A stretch of 64,000 nucleotides of DNA from Vibrio maritimus (GCF_021441885.1 NZ_CP090438.1:1-64000); one strand, 5' to 3'. Numbered from the stretch's first letter, positions 17,036-30,781 are shown. Notes: a model not told the origin generated them from the letters alone. Translations and numbers: made by a program.

Positions 17036-18016
17036 TTAGATTTTAATAGTAACGCGACCTGTTACAGCACCGTTAGTGATGTCTTCTGCCGCTTGAATCG
17101 CATCTTCTAGCGCTACGGTTTTGCTTGCTTGTGCATAGTATGACTCAGGAAGTAGCGTCGCTAGCTGTTCCCAAGCTTTGATGCGTTTTTCGCGTGGGCA
17201 CATTACAGAGTCAACACCCTGTAGACGCACGTTACGCAGGATAAATGGCATCACTGTAGTAGGTAGGTCAAAGCCACCCGCTAGACCACATGCTGCGACA
17301 ACACCGTTGTAGTTCACCTGCGCAAGCACTTTAGCAAGCATGTTACTGCCTACGGTATCGACAGCTGCAGCCCAGAATTGACGCTCAAGCGGTTTCGCTG
17401 GCTCTTCCAGTTCGCTGCGCTCAACAATGCGTGATGCACCGAGTGATTTTAGTAGTTCGCCGTTCGCTGAAGCGCGGCCTGTTACTGCCGCCACTTTATA
17501 ACCTAGTTGGTTAAGTAGCGTAACAGACACACTACCCACACCGCCACTTGCGCCTGTGACCAGTACTTCGCCGTCTTCTGGTTTTACGCCTGCATCAACA
17601 ATGGCTTGTACACATAGCATCGCAGTAAAACCTGCAGTACCGATAGCCATCACTTTTTCTGCATCGAGACCTGCTGGCATTGGCACTAGCCAGTCACCGT
17701 TTAGGCTCGCTTTCTCAGCCATGCCACCCCAGTGATTCTCACCGACCCCCCAGCCAGTGAGAACCACTTCGTCGCCTTCCTTGTAACGAGGGTCGTCTGA
17801 TTGCGACACTACGCCAGAAAGATCGATACCCGGTACCATTGGGAAATTGCGGATGATTTTACCTTTACCGGTAATCGCCAACCCATCTTTGTAGTTCAAA
17901 GATGAATATTTTACATCTATTTTTACATTACCTTCTGGAAGCTGTGACTCGTCTACCTGAGAAATAGTAGCGATTGTTTTTTTGTCTTCTTGGTTAAGTA
18001 ACAGTGCTTTGAACAT
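17036..18016 (-). CDS. acuI: Acrylyl-CoA reductase AcuI (YhdH family)
   Basis: NADPH-dependent zinc-free medium-chain reductase that converts acryloyl-CoA to propionyl-CoA, a detoxifying step (relevant to DMSP use in marine bacteria). The 326 residues include the GroES-like N-terminal domain (SSLNYKDGLAITG), a Rossmann fold with VTGASGGVGSV, and the YhdH-type motif GVGENHWGG. Start at 18016 (MFKALLL) is preceded by GGAGAACATC; an in-frame ATG 4 codons earlier overlaps that SD. It lies just downstream of fadBA but beyond their terminator, so it is probably separately transcribed. Confidence 0.92.
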   Translation of the reverse strand: MFKALLLNQEDKKTIATISQVDESQLPEGNVKIDVKYSSLNYKDGLAITGKGKIIRNFPMVPGIDLSGVVSQSDDPRYKEGDEVVLTGWGVGENHWGGMAEKASLNGDWLVPMPAGLDAEKVMAIGTAGFTAMLCVQAIVDAGVKPEDGEVLVTGASGGVGSVSVTLLNQLGYKVAAVTGRASANGELLKSLGASRIVERSELEEPAKPLERQFWAAAVDTVGSNMLAKVLAQVNYNGVVAACGLAGGFDLPTTVMPFILRNVRLQGVDSVMCPREKRIKAWEQLATLLPESYYAQASKTVALEDAIQAAEDITNGAVTGRVTIKI

Positions 18017-18120
18017 GATGTTCTCCAATGAGTTGACGTGTTATCTGCTGCAAAGTGTAGGTGAGAAATTCGAAAAAAAACAATGAAACTTCAACATTAG
18101 ATACATGCATTACATGCATA

Positions 18121-18152
18121 AATAAAAACAGCCCCGAAAGCGGAGCTGTTTG
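18121..18152 (-). terminator. Terminator of fadBA
   Basis: AACAGC...GCTGTT hairpin with an inner CG/CG clamp; on the minus strand it runs into TTTTTATTT. Confidence 0.8.
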
Positions 18153-18176
18153 CGTTGAAGAACCGTAATGAGAGGG

Positions 18177-19340
18177 CTACGGTCTTTCAAAGATGGTTGC
18201 AATACCTTGACCCAAACCAATACACATAGTGGCAAGACCGATCTTAGCGTCTTTGTTTTCCATGATATTGATAAGTGTGGTCGAGATACGAGAGCCCGAG
18301 CAGCCGAGTGGGTGACCGAGTGCGATGGCGCCGCCATTCAGGTTAACCTTCTCGTCGACCACATCCAGTAGGCCAAGATCTTTGGCACATGGCAGTGATT
18401 GAGCCGCAAATGCTTCGTTTAGCTCAACAATGTCGATGTCGTCCATCGTTAGGCCCGCACGTTTAAGCGCTTTTTGCGTGGCTGGTACCGGGCCGTAACC
18501 CATAATCGATGGATCGCAGCCTGCAATGGCCATAGAGCGGATCTTCGCGCGAATGGTTAAACCAAGCTCATTGGCTTTGTCTTCGCTCATGATCAGCATG
18601 GCAGACGCACCATCAGACAGTGCCGATGACGTACCTGCGGTTACCGTGCCATTTGCAGGGTCAAAGACTGGACGAAGCTTAGACAGCCCTTCAACATTGG
18701 TTTCTGGACGAATCACCTCATCGTAATCAAGGGTAAACAGTGAACCATCTTCAGCATGACCTTCGGTCGGCAAGATCTCGTTCTTAAAGCGACCTTCAAC
18801 GGTCGCTGCTTGCGCTCGCTGGTGGCTTCGCGCTGCAAACTCATCTTGTTGCTCACGGCTGATGCCATGCAATTTACCCAGCATCTCGGCGGTGAGACCC
18901 ATCATGCCCGCTGCTTTTGCGACGTTTTTAGATAGCTGAGGGTGGAAGTCCACACCGTGCGTCATAGGAACGTGCCCCATGTGCTCAACACCACCAATTA
19001 GGCAGATCTCAGCATCACCAACCATGATTGAGCGCGCCGCGTCATGCAATGCCTGCATAGATGAGCCACACAGACGGTTTACCGTGACCGCACCAATCTC
19101 AATCGGTAGCCCTGCCAGCAGTGCTGCATTACGAGCAACGTTAAAACCTTGCTCTAGGGTTTGCTGTACACAGCCCCAGTAGATATCTTCAATCTCTTCT
19201 GGCTTTACTTGTGGGTTGCGAGCCAAGATACCTTTCATTAGATGTGCCGATAAGTCTTCAGCACGCTGATGTCTAAATGCACCACCCTTGGAACGACCCA
19301 TAGGTGTACGAAGACAATCAACAACGACAACATTTTTCAT
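18177..19340 (-). CDS. fadA: 3-ketoacyl-CoA thiolase FadA
   Basis: Beta subunit of the aerobic fatty-acid oxidation complex; it cleaves 3-ketoacyl-CoA to acetyl-CoA and a shortened acyl-CoA. The 387 residues equal E. coli FadA in length. Catalytic residues visible are Cys91 (NRLCGSS), the His of ALGHPLGCSG and the Cys of TMCIGLGQG. Start 19340 (MKNVVVVD) is preceded by GAGGAA; an ATG 5 codons earlier overlaps that SD. It lies 26 nt after fadB in the same operon. Confidence 0.97.
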   Translation of the reverse strand: MKNVVVVDCLRTPMGRSKGGAFRHQRAEDLSAHLMKGILARNPQVKPEEIEDIYWGCVQQTLEQGFNVARNAALLAGLPIEIGAVTVNRLCGSSMQALHDAARSIMVGDAEICLIGGVEHMGHVPMTHGVDFHPQLSKNVAKAAGMMGLTAEMLGKLHGISREQQDEFAARSHQRAQAATVEGRFKNEILPTEGHAEDGSLFTLDYDEVIRPETNVEGLSKLRPVFDPANGTVTAGTSSALSDGASAMLIMSEDKANELGLTIRAKIRSMAIAGCDPSIMGYGPVPATQKALKRAGLTMDDIDIVELNEAFAAQSLPCAKDLGLLDVVDEKVNLNGGAIALGHPLGCSGSRISTTLINIMENKDAKIGLATMCIGLGQGIATIFERP

Positions 19341-19366
19341 TTTGATATTCCTCATCCAGTCGGTGG

Positions 19367-21535
19367 TTACAGTGAGCTAGCTTGTTGCACGTCATAGAAG
19401 CGCTTGCCAGAGCTTGCCATATCGACCAGCGACTGAGGCACCTTGTACATTGCACCTAGCGATTCATATTGCTTCGCCATCACAACGTAGTTATCGATAC
19501 CGATACTGTCTAGATAGCGGAACACACCACCTCTAAATGGAGGGAAGCCTAGGCCATAGACCAGCGCCATGTCTGCTTCTTGTGGTGTTGCAATGATGCC
19601 CTCTTCCAAACACAGTACGACTTCGTTGATCATTGGAATCATCATGCGTTGAATAATGGTGTCATCATCGAATGATTGTGCAGGCTTGCTGACTGACTCA
19701 AGCAGTGAATTGATGTCTTCACTCGGTGCTTTCTTAGGGCGACCGCGTTTGTCCGTGGTGTAAGCATAGAAACCCGAGCCATTCTTCTGACCATAGCGAG
19801 TGTTTTCAAATAGCACATCAATGGAATCACGCTGATCTTTTGCCATACGCTCTGGGAAGCCTTCCGCCATCACCGCTTGTGCATGGTGCGCGGTATCAAT
19901 GCCCACCACATCAAGTAGGTAAGCAGGGCCCATCGGCCAGCCAAACTTGCGCTCCATGATTTTGTCGATTTGAATGAAGTCCGCGCCATCCGCCAGAAGC
20001 TGACTAAAGCCACCAAAGTATGGGAATAGAACACGGTTAACAAAGAACCCTGGGCAGTCGTTCACAACGATAGGAGATTTACCCATCTTCGCAGCGTAAG
20101 CAACAACGCGGTTGATGGTTTCTTCCGAGGTGTGCTCACCGCGAATGATTTCGACCAATGGCATGCGGTGTACAGGGTTAAAGAAGTGCATACCACAGAA
20201 GTTTTCTGGGCGTTTTAGAGACTTCGCAAGAACATTGATAGGAATGGTTGAGGTGTTAGAGGCGATGACGGTGTTTTCGCCCACCATCTCTTCGACTTCA
20301 CTCAGCACTGCGGCTTTGATTTTTGGATTCTCTACCACCGCTTCCACAATCACATCGCTTTGCTCAATACCGGCGTAATGTAGGCTCGGGGTAATAGAAG
20401 CCAGCACGCCAGCCATCTTAAATCCGTCGATACGTCCACGTTGTAAACGTTTGTTGAGAAGTTTAGAGGCTTCGGTCATACCAAGTTCAAGGGATGCTTG
20501 AGCGATGTCTTTCATGATGACAGGTACACCTTTGAGCGCTGACTGATAAGCGATACCGCCACCCATAATACCAGCACCCAGTACTGCTGCGCGCTCAGTC
20601 TCTTTACCAGACTTAGCGGCTTTCTTAGCAAGACCTTTGATGTACTGATCATTAAGGAAGATGCCAACCAGTGCGTTAGCAACATCTGAACCAGCAAGAT
20701 TGATGAAGTAGTTCGCTTCTACATCAAGCGCTTCATCACGACCATAGCGAGCAGCTTCTTCAATCGTTTTGACTGCGGCCATTGGCGCTGGGTAGTGAGG
20801 ACCAGCTTTTTGTGCCACTAAACCTTTCGCCATGGTGAAGCTCATCATGGATTCAAGTTTGCTAAGAGTCAGCGGTGATACTTTTGCTTGGCGACGTGCT
20901 TTCCAATCAATCTTCTCATTGATGGCAAGCTCGATAGTGTTCAGAGCAGAATCATACAGTGCGTCGGTTTCGACGATGGCGTCGATAAGACCGACTTTCA
21001 ACGCTTCATTGGCTCTGCAGGCTTTGCCTTGTGTGATTATCTCCATGGCACTGTCTGCGCCGATCAATCTTGGCAAACGAACGGTACCGCCAAAACCCGG
21101 CATGATACCCAGTTTTGTTTCTGGTAGACCGATGCTGGTGGTCTTGTCACCAATTCTAAAGTCCGTCGCCAATACACACTCACAGCCACCGCCTAGTGTG
21201 TGGCCTTTTAATGCAGATAGCGTTGGTACTGGCAAATCTTCCAGCTTGTTGAAAATGTTGTTAGCGAATCCTAGCCATTCTTTGAGTTCGGCCTTTGGTT
21301 TTGCAAACAAACCAAGGAACTCAGTGATGTCAGCGCCCACAATAAAGGCACTTTTATCCGTCGTTAGGATAAGTCCCTTAAGATCACTCCATGCAGCAAG
21401 CGCATCGAGGGCTTTGTCTAAAGATTCGAGAGTAGCCAGATCAAGTTTATTGACCGACTGGGGAGAGCTAAAGCACAGCTCGGCGATGCCGCTGCGTACT
21501 TCCTTTACCTGTAGAGTTTCAGATTGGTAAATCAT
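19367..21535 (-). CDS. fadB: Fatty-acid oxidation complex alpha subunit FadB
   Basis: Multifunctional enoyl-CoA hydratase / 3-hydroxyacyl-CoA dehydrogenase, also isomerase and epimerase, forming an alpha2beta2 complex with FadA. The 722 residues carry the crotonase domain (1-190; HTLGGGCECVLATDFRIG and GLPETKLGIMPGFGGT with the catalytic glutamates) and the NAD-binding dehydrogenase domain (VLGAGIMGGGIAY, near 317). Two 3HCDH C-terminal domains follow (CGMHFFNPVHRMPLVEII; GFPPFRGGVFRY). MIYQSETL at 21535 was chosen because GGAG lies 7 nt upstream. Confidence 0.97.
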   Translation of the reverse strand: MIYQSETLQVKEVRSGIAELCFSSPQSVNKLDLATLESLDKALDALAAWSDLKGLILTTDKSAFIVGADITEFLGLFAKPKAELKEWLGFANNIFNKLEDLPVPTLSALKGHTLGGGCECVLATDFRIGDKTTSIGLPETKLGIMPGFGGTVRLPRLIGADSAMEIITQGKACRANEALKVGLIDAIVETDALYDSALNTIELAINEKIDWKARRQAKVSPLTLSKLESMMSFTMAKGLVAQKAGPHYPAPMAAVKTIEEAARYGRDEALDVEANYFINLAGSDVANALVGIFLNDQYIKGLAKKAAKSGKETERAAVLGAGIMGGGIAYQSALKGVPVIMKDIAQASLELGMTEASKLLNKRLQRGRIDGFKMAGVLASITPSLHYAGIEQSDVIVEAVVENPKIKAAVLSEVEEMVGENTVIASNTSTIPINVLAKSLKRPENFCGMHFFNPVHRMPLVEIIRGEHTSEETINRVVAYAAKMGKSPIVVNDCPGFFVNRVLFPYFGGFSQLLADGADFIQIDKIMERKFGWPMGPAYLLDVVGIDTAHHAQAVMAEGFPERMAKDQRDSIDVLFENTRYGQKNGSGFYAYTTDKRGRPKKAPSEDINSLLESVSKPAQSFDDDTIIQRMMIPMINEVVLCLEEGIIATPQEADMALVYGLGFPPFRGGVFRYLDSIGIDNYVVMAKQYESLGAMYKVPQSLVDMASSGKRFYDVQQASSL

Positions 21536-21593
21536 TGTCATTCTCCGTGACAGACAATCCGTGATTGTGTGAAAGCGGTTGTTATAGTTTTAC

Positions 21594-21610
21594 TTCTGGT
21601 TAGACCAGTT
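21594..21610. promoter_or_regulatory. FadR operator-like palindrome
   Basis: TTCTGGTTAGACCAGTT matches the FadR operator pattern (CTGGTnnGACCAG) and lies 59 nt upstream of the fadB start codon, between fadB and yigZ. In enterics and vibrios, acyl-CoA-responsive FadR represses fadBA from such sites. Confidence 0.75.
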
Positions 21611-21754
21611 ATTTAAGTGTGTACCGCATCGAATTTAATTTCAATACATTTTTTAAACAACTGTTTAACATTATGACCAGTGTCCAATCTTGGAGTCAAT
21701 TGCTATTGCTCGTGCTAGAATACCCCTTTTAGGCGACAAACCTCGTAAAAGCCA

Positions 21755-22378
21755 ATGAACTCAACTGCATACTTGATACCTGAGCACCCAGTTCTTTTTG
21801 AAGAAGAGATCAAAAAGAGCGTGTTCATCACGCAAATCGCTCATACGCCGAGTATTGAGTTGGCGAAAGCATTTGTTGATCAAGTGAAGAAACAGCACAG
21901 TAGTGCCCGACATAATTGTTGGGGCTTTGTGGCGGGACGTCCTGAAAATTCGATGATGTGGGGCTTTAGTGATGACGGTGAGCCGTCTGGCACCGCAGGC
22001 AAGCCTATCTTGGCGCAGCTTAGTGGTTCTGGTATTGGAGAGCTCACTGCGGTGGTCACGCGTTATTCTGGTGGTATCAAGCTTGGAACGGGCGGTTTGG
22101 TGAAGGCTTATGGTGGCGGTGTACAACAAGCACTTAAGCTGATTCAAACAATCGAAAAAAAAATCACCACACAATTACGTCTAGAGTTAGACTATGCATT
22201 CGTGTCTATAGCTCAAGCCGAGCTGAGTCGTTTCGAAGCGGTTGAGGTCGAGTCGCACTACACCGACAAGGTCATTCTTATTGTTGAGTTAGAAGTGAAC
22301 CATGTTGATGCACTGACGCAGAGTATCATTAATAAAAGCGGAGCCAAGGCAATGGTCTCCCCAGTAGAAAACAACTAG
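21755..22378 (+). CDS. yigZ: YigZ/IMPACT-family protein
   Basis: Member of the UPF0029/IMPACT family, of uncertain role; YigZ has been linked to translation or nucleotide-related functions only by structure. The 207 residues carry the IMPACT core (SARHNCWGFVAG; SDDGEPSGTAGKPIL; VVTRYSGGIKLGTGGLVKAY) and a C-terminal DUF1949-like domain. It is divergent from fadBA and 31 nt before trkH; fadBA-yigZ-trkH-hemG-rrn is the E. coli order without pepQ. Confidence 0.92.
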   Translation: MNSTAYLIPEHPVLFEEEIKKSVFITQIAHTPSIELAKAFVDQVKKQHSSARHNCWGFVAGRPENSMMWGFSDDGEPSGTAGKPILAQLSGSGIGELTAVVTRYSGGIKLGTGGLVKAYGGGVQQALKLIQTIEKKITTQLRLELDYAFVSIAQAELSRFEAVEVESHYTDKVILIVELEVNHVDALTQSIINKSGAKAMVSPVENN

Positions 22379-22409
22379 GACGTAACGAAGCAGCGCTTCA
22401 TCAACTCAT

Positions 22410-23867
22410 ATGCAATTTCGATCCATAATTCGCATTGTCGGACTGCTACTCGCTCTGTTTAGCGTTTCAATGCTCGCACCCGCTTTAGTCGCACTGATTT
22501 ATCGAGATGGTGCGGGTGTGCCTTTTGTGACCACCTTTTTCGTCCTACTTGTTTGTGGCGGGTTTTTCTGGTTTCCAAACCGTCGTCATAAACACGAGCT
22601 CAAAGCCAGAGATGGCTTCCTTATTGTTGTACTGTTTTGGACCGTAATCGGTAGTGCGGGTGCACTGCCATTTTTGATTTCTGATTATCCCAATGTCTCT
22701 GTCACGGATGCCTTCTTTGAATCCTTCTCGGCACTCACGACGACAGGGGCGACAGTGATCGTTGGCTTGGATGAGCTTCCTAAAGCGATTTTGTTCTATC
22801 GTCAGCTACTTCAGTGGTTTGGTGGTATGGGTATTATCGTACTTGCTGTGGCCATATTGCCGGTACTTGGTATCGGTGGGATGCAGCTCTATCGGGCAGA
22901 GATCCCAGGACCAGTTAAAGACAGTAAGATGACGCCGCGTATTGCAGAGACTGCAAAAGCCCTTTGGTACATCTATCTCAGTCTAACTATTGCCTGTGCA
23001 GCGGCGTTTTGGGTGGCAGGCATGACGCCGTTTGATGCGATTGCCCATAGCTTCTCGACGATTGCGATTGGCGGCTTCTCGACACACGATGCGAGTATGG
23101 GTTATTTCAACAGCCCGGCTATCAACATGATTACCGTTGTATTCCTGCTGATCTCTGCGTGTAACTATTCTTTGCACTTTGCGGCTTTTGCCTCTGGCGG
23201 CGTGCATCCTAAATATTATTGGAAAGATCCTGAGTTTAGAGCCTTCATCTTTATTCAGGTGGTTCTGTTTTTGGTGTGCTTCCTTATCTTGCTTGAGCAT
23301 CACTCCTACAATTCCATGTATGACGCGTTCGATCAGGCTCTGTTCCAGTCAGTTTCAATATCGACGACAGCCGGCTTTACGACAACGGGGTTCTCTGAGT
23401 GGCCACTGTTCTTGCCGGTACTCCTGCTGTTCTCTTCATTTATTGGTGGCTGTGCAGGTTCAACGGGTGGCGGCATGAAGGTCATTCGTATTCTCCTACT
23501 GACACTGCAAGGTGCCCGTGAAATGAAGCGCTTGGTTCACCCAAGAGCGGTGTATACCATCAAGGTTGGCGGAACAGCTCTATCTCAGCGCGTTGTCGAT
23601 GCAGTATGGGGGTTCTTCTCCGCTTACGCGCTGGTGTTTGTGGTGTGTATGTTGGCACTTATCGCAACGGGTATGGATGAGCTGAGTGCTTTCTCTGCCG
23701 TAGCGGCGACACTGAATAACTTGGGTCCAGGTCTTGGTGAGGTGGCTCTTCACTTTGGTGATGTGAACGACAAGGCGAAATGGGTACTGATTGTGTCGAT
23801 GCTATTTGGGCGATTGGAAGTGTTCACTCTTCTTATATTACTAACGCCAGCATTCTGGCGAAGCTAA
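22410..23867 (+). CDS. trkH: Trk potassium uptake channel subunit TrkH
   Basis: Membrane channel of the Trk K+ uptake system, gated by the cytoplasmic ring protein TrkA (not in this window). The 485 residues comprise four M1-P-M2 repeats; the filter-like loops are visible as TTTGATV, IAIGGFSTHD, STTAGFTTTGFS and NNLGPGLG. The intramembrane loop region GGCAGSTGGGMKV is also present. It follows yigZ and precedes hemG by 46 nt, probably one transcript. Confidence 0.97.
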   Translation: MQFRSIIRIVGLLLALFSVSMLAPALVALIYRDGAGVPFVTTFFVLLVCGGFFWFPNRRHKHELKARDGFLIVVLFWTVIGSAGALPFLISDYPNVSVTDAFFESFSALTTTGATVIVGLDELPKAILFYRQLLQWFGGMGIIVLAVAILPVLGIGGMQLYRAEIPGPVKDSKMTPRIAETAKALWYIYLSLTIACAAAFWVAGMTPFDAIAHSFSTIAIGGFSTHDASMGYFNSPAINMITVVFLLISACNYSLHFAAFASGGVHPKYYWKDPEFRAFIFIQVVLFLVCFLILLEHHSYNSMYDAFDQALFQSVSISTTAGFTTTGFSEWPLFLPVLLLFSSFIGGCAGSTGGGMKVIRILLLTLQGAREMKRLVHPRAVYTIKVGGTALSQRVVDAVWGFFSAYALVFVVCMLALIATGMDELSAFSAVAATLNNLGPGLGEVALHFGDVNDKAKWVLIVSMLFGRLEVFTLLILLTPAFWRS

Positions 23868-23913
23868 TTCATCAATACCACTTTACTAATAGATGGCAGC
23901 GAAGGAAATTATC

Positions 23914-24441
23914 GTGGAAAAAGTTCTCTATCTCTATTCTTCTCGCGAAGGACAAACAAAGAAAATCATTGGGCGTATTGCTGAGCAGCTTGGTCACAAT
24001 GATGCTGCCGTTATTAACCTGCATGAAAACCCAGATGTAAATCTGCGTGACTATGACAAAGTACTGATTGGTGCCTCGATTCGATATGGCCATCTTAATA
24101 AGAAGCTGTATCAGTTTATTGAAGCTCACCAAAAACAACTGGGTGAGATGAAGGCGGCGTTCTTCTGCGTGAACCTGACGGCAAGAAAAGAAGACCAAGG
24201 TAAAGATACGCCAGAAGGCAGTGCATACATAAAGACGTTTCTTAAAAAGTCGCCTTGGCAACCGACCCTTATTGGTGTTTTTGCCGGTGCCCTCTATTAC
24301 CCTCGTTATAATTCGTTTGATCGCTTTATGATTAAGTTAATTATGACCATGACCGGCGGCGAAACGGATACCTCCAAAGAAGTTGAGTACACCAATTGGG
24401 AGAAAGTGGGGCGGTTTGCTGAGAAATTTGCCCAGCTATAG
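23914..24441 (+). CDS. hemG: Menaquinone-dependent protoporphyrinogen IX oxidase HemG
   Basis: Flavodoxin-like FMN protein that oxidises protoporphyrinogen IX to protoporphyrin IX in haem synthesis, passing electrons to quinones. From GTG 23914 it is 175 residues with the FMN phosphate loop YSSREGQTKKI, the signature IGASIRYGH, and the C-terminal FMIKLIMTMTGGETDTSKEVEYTNW. GTG 23914 has GAAGGA at ideal spacing, whereas the in-frame ATG at 23893 has no SD. It is immediately upstream of rrn, as in E. coli. Confidence 0.95.
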   Translation: MEKVLYLYSSREGQTKKIIGRIAEQLGHNDAAVINLHENPDVNLRDYDKVLIGASIRYGHLNKKLYQFIEAHQKQLGEMKAAFFCVNLTARKEDQGKDTPEGSAYIKTFLKKSPWQPTLIGVFAGALYYPRYNSFDRFMIKLIMTMTGGETDTSKEVEYTNWEKVGRFAEKFAQL

Positions 24442-24902
24442 AGAGAAAACGTTGGTTTTTGCGCCGTTTTGACTCGTTTTTAAGCGAACGATAAAAAAAA
24501 GCGAAAAACTTTAAAAAAAGGGTTGCCAAGTTTAATCCGATCTCTATAATGCCCCCTCGCTGACACGGGAAAGGACAACGAAATCCCCAACGAGTCAGAA
24601 GGTCACAAGCTTCTAAGAAGCTTAGCAAAATAAGTTGAAAAAAGTGGTTGACACGAAAACTTATCTCGCTAAAATGGCCGTCCGTTTTGAGCGAAGCTCG
24701 AAACAAGCTCTTTAACAATATAAACCTATCAATCTGTGTGGGCACTCGTTGATGATAATCAAATTAGATATTTCTCTTAATAAAGAGCGGTATCAAATTA
24801 GGTTTCAATGAAACGAAGTGACCATTGAATCGAAAGATTCAGCACAGTCAATTCAAACATTACTTATGTAATGTTCAGTATTCATTGAGCCGACAAAATC
24901 TT
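24442..24902 (+). promoter_or_regulatory. rRNA operon 1 promoters and leader
   Basis: The A-rich tract at 24490-24518 looks like an UP element. P1 is TTGCCA (24523-24528), 16 nt, TATAAT (24545-24550), followed by a GC-rich discriminator. P2 is TTGACA (24648-24653), 16 nt, TAAAAT (24670-24675). A boxA antitermination site (GCTCTTTAACAAT, near 24708) follows. Leader bases about 24728-24760 pair with 26462-26493 after the 16S, forming the RNase III stalk. No coding gene is seen here. Confidence 0.88.
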
Positions 24903-26454
<1,552 letters not shown>

Positions 26455-26543
26455 TACGAAAGATTATTGCGATGAGTGTTCACACAGATTGATGGTTTAT
26501 GATGTAAAGAGATAATGTAAGTGCCCAACACTTACAACTTAGT

Positions 26544-26619
26544 GTCCCGTTCGTCTAGAGGCCTAGGACACCGCCCTTTCACGGCGGTAACAGGGGTTCG
26601 ACTCCCCTACGGGATACCA
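26544..26619 (+). tRNA. tRNA-Glu (TTC)
   Basis: 76 nt with encoded CCA. Acceptor GTCCCGT / ACGGGAT, anticodon loop CTTTCAC (anticodon TTC), T-loop GTTCGACTC. First tRNA of the 16S-23S spacer. Confidence 0.98.
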
Positions 26620-26621
26620 TT

Positions 26622-26697
26622 GGGTCGTTAGCTCAGTTGGTAGAGCAGTTGACTTTTAATCAATTGGTCGCAGGTTCGAATCCTGCACGACCCACCA
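26622..26697 (+). tRNA. tRNA-Lys (TTT)
   Basis: 76 nt with encoded CCA. Acceptor GGGTCGT / ACGACCC, anticodon loop CTTTTAA (anticodon TTT). Two nt after tRNA-Glu. Confidence 0.98.
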
Positions 26698-26731
26698 TTT
26701 CCTTCCACGGGAAATGTAAAAAACTAAATGT

Positions 26732-26807
26732 GGGCGATTAGCTCAGTTGGGAGAGCACCTCCCTTACAAGGAGGGGGTCACTGGTTCGAGCCCGGTATCG
26801 CCCACCA
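26732..26807 (+). tRNA. tRNA-Val (TAC)
   Basis: 76 nt with encoded CCA. Acceptor GGGCGAT / ATCGCCC, anticodon stem CTCCC / GGGAG, anticodon TAC. Third spacer tRNA. Confidence 0.98.
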
Positions 26808-27163
26808 CTCTCTAAGAATTTTTGGATTAAGAATTTCCAAACCACTTCAGTAAAGCGTACGTGGTTGGAATTTTTGACGCCGCAAGGCACTGAGAATCTT
26901 TAGAAAGTGCAATTAGTTTGCATAGCTCTTTAACAATTTGGAAAGCTGACGAATAAGAATTGATTATTCTTATTCAATTAAAAGTTCTCAAATCCTAGAT
27001 GATTCCTTTTTTACAAAGAAATGATTTAGGTACCAACACACATTCAAGTGTTCTTGGGAATAGCGAAAGCTATTCATATTTGAGTCCGGCAAAATCGAGT
27101 CTGCACATGTATAAAAATTGCAGACAACTTTGGTTACGTAACAAAGACCCTTTGGGGTTGTAT
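26808..27163 (+). other. Internal transcribed spacer before 23S
   Basis: No gene. It holds a second boxA (GCTCTTTAACAAT, 26925-26937) for rRNA antitermination and the 5' strand of the 23S processing stalk: CTTTGGGGTTGTAT just before 27164 pairs with ATACAACACCCAAAG after the 23S. Confidence 0.85.
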
Positions 27164-30052
<2,889 letters not shown>

Positions 30053-30176
30053 CAACACCCAAAGGGTTTTGATGGACTCAAAGTAAGAACATTGAATGTG
30101 TATGAGAACACATTAACAGCTTTCCAGATATTTTGGCTTTTAGCTTTTTTGAAAAGCTGAAAACCAAAGCAGAATT

Positions 30177-30296
30177 TGCTTGGCGACCATAGCGTTGTGG
30201 ACCCACCTGACTCCATGCCGAACTCAGAAGTGAAACGCAATAGCGCCGATGGTAGTGTGGGGCTTCCCCATGTGAGAGTAGGACATCGCCAGGCTT
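30177..30296 (+). rRNA. rrf: 5S ribosomal RNA
   Basis: 120 nt, TGCTTGGCGACC to GCCAGGCTT, with the conserved CCGAACTCAGAAGTGAAACG. Ends are placed by comparison with E. coli 5S and could shift by 1-2 nt. Confidence 0.96.
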
Positions 30297-30334
30297 TAAA
30301 TTTTGGACACTTGCATTAGCGAGTATGCCACTGC

Positions 30335-30411
30335 GGAGTGGTAGTTCAGTTGGTTAGAATACCGGCCTGTCACGCCGGGGGTCGCGGGTTCGAGTCCCGT
30401 CCACTCCGCCA
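30335..30411 (+). tRNA. tRNA-Asp (GTC)
   Basis: 77 nt with encoded CCA. Acceptor GGAGTGG / CCACTCC, anticodon loop CTGTCAC (anticodon GTC). Distal gene of the rRNA operon. Confidence 0.98.
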
Positions 30412-30419
30412 CTTATTAG

Positions 30420-30449
30420 AAAACCCGATGCGAAAGCGTCGGGTTTTTT
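30420..30449 (+). terminator. Terminator of rRNA operon 1
   Basis: AAACCCGA / TCGGGTTT stem around GAAA-type loop, then T-run; 9 nt after tRNA-Asp. Confidence 0.9.
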
Positions 30450-30454
30450 ATCAT

Positions 30455-30529
30455 CTATAGTTTGGTAGCTTCCCTTTCAAGGAAGTCGAGTCCCGGTTGT
30501 ATGCAACCCTAGACTGGGCGTCCCCGCCA
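30455..30529 (+). pseudogene. Degenerate tRNA remnant
   Basis: Between two terminators lies a tRNA-like sequence. An intact anticodon arm CTTCC-CTTTCAA-GGAAG (30469-30485) has a 7-nt loop reading TTC at positions 34-36. The D arm is degraded (TAGTTTGGTAGC). The 3' part resembles tRNA-Asp (TCGAGTCCCG ... GTCCCCGCCA), but about 24 nt including GGTTGTATGCAACC interrupt the T arm. A cloverleaf cannot form, so it is called a remnant. Confidence 0.45.
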
Positions 30530-30539
30530 TTTATCAAGA

Positions 30540-30567
30540 AGCCTCGTTTAACGACGAGGTTTTTTTG
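30540..30567 (+). terminator. Second terminator after the tRNA remnant
   Basis: CCTCG / CGAGG hairpin followed by seven Ts. The following stretch, 30568-30781, shows no gene, only A/T-rich promoter-like sequence for fluC. Confidence 0.85.
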
Positions 30568-30781
30568 CATTTGTAATTCTTTAATTATCTCGTACTGTAT
30601 TCATCTGTAGCAATCAAACCACACTCAGTGCAAACGTTACTCCTGTAACTTTTGAATTTTTGGTAGGGTTCAGCCCACTACATCATCAAAATTTATCCTT
30701 AGTTTCCTAGATCTTCACTCGAATTTATAGAGTGTTCGTATATTATTACTCCCATCAGTAAGTTTTTTAAAAAGAGTGGTT

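Noticed and set aside
20832..21530. 232-aa frame antisense to fadB
   Set aside because: Long frame opposite a strongly conserved gene; its composition mirrors fadB codons and it has no SD or family similarity.
30568..30781. Fluoride riboswitch before crcB
   Set aside because: None of the crcB-motif signature segments is present.
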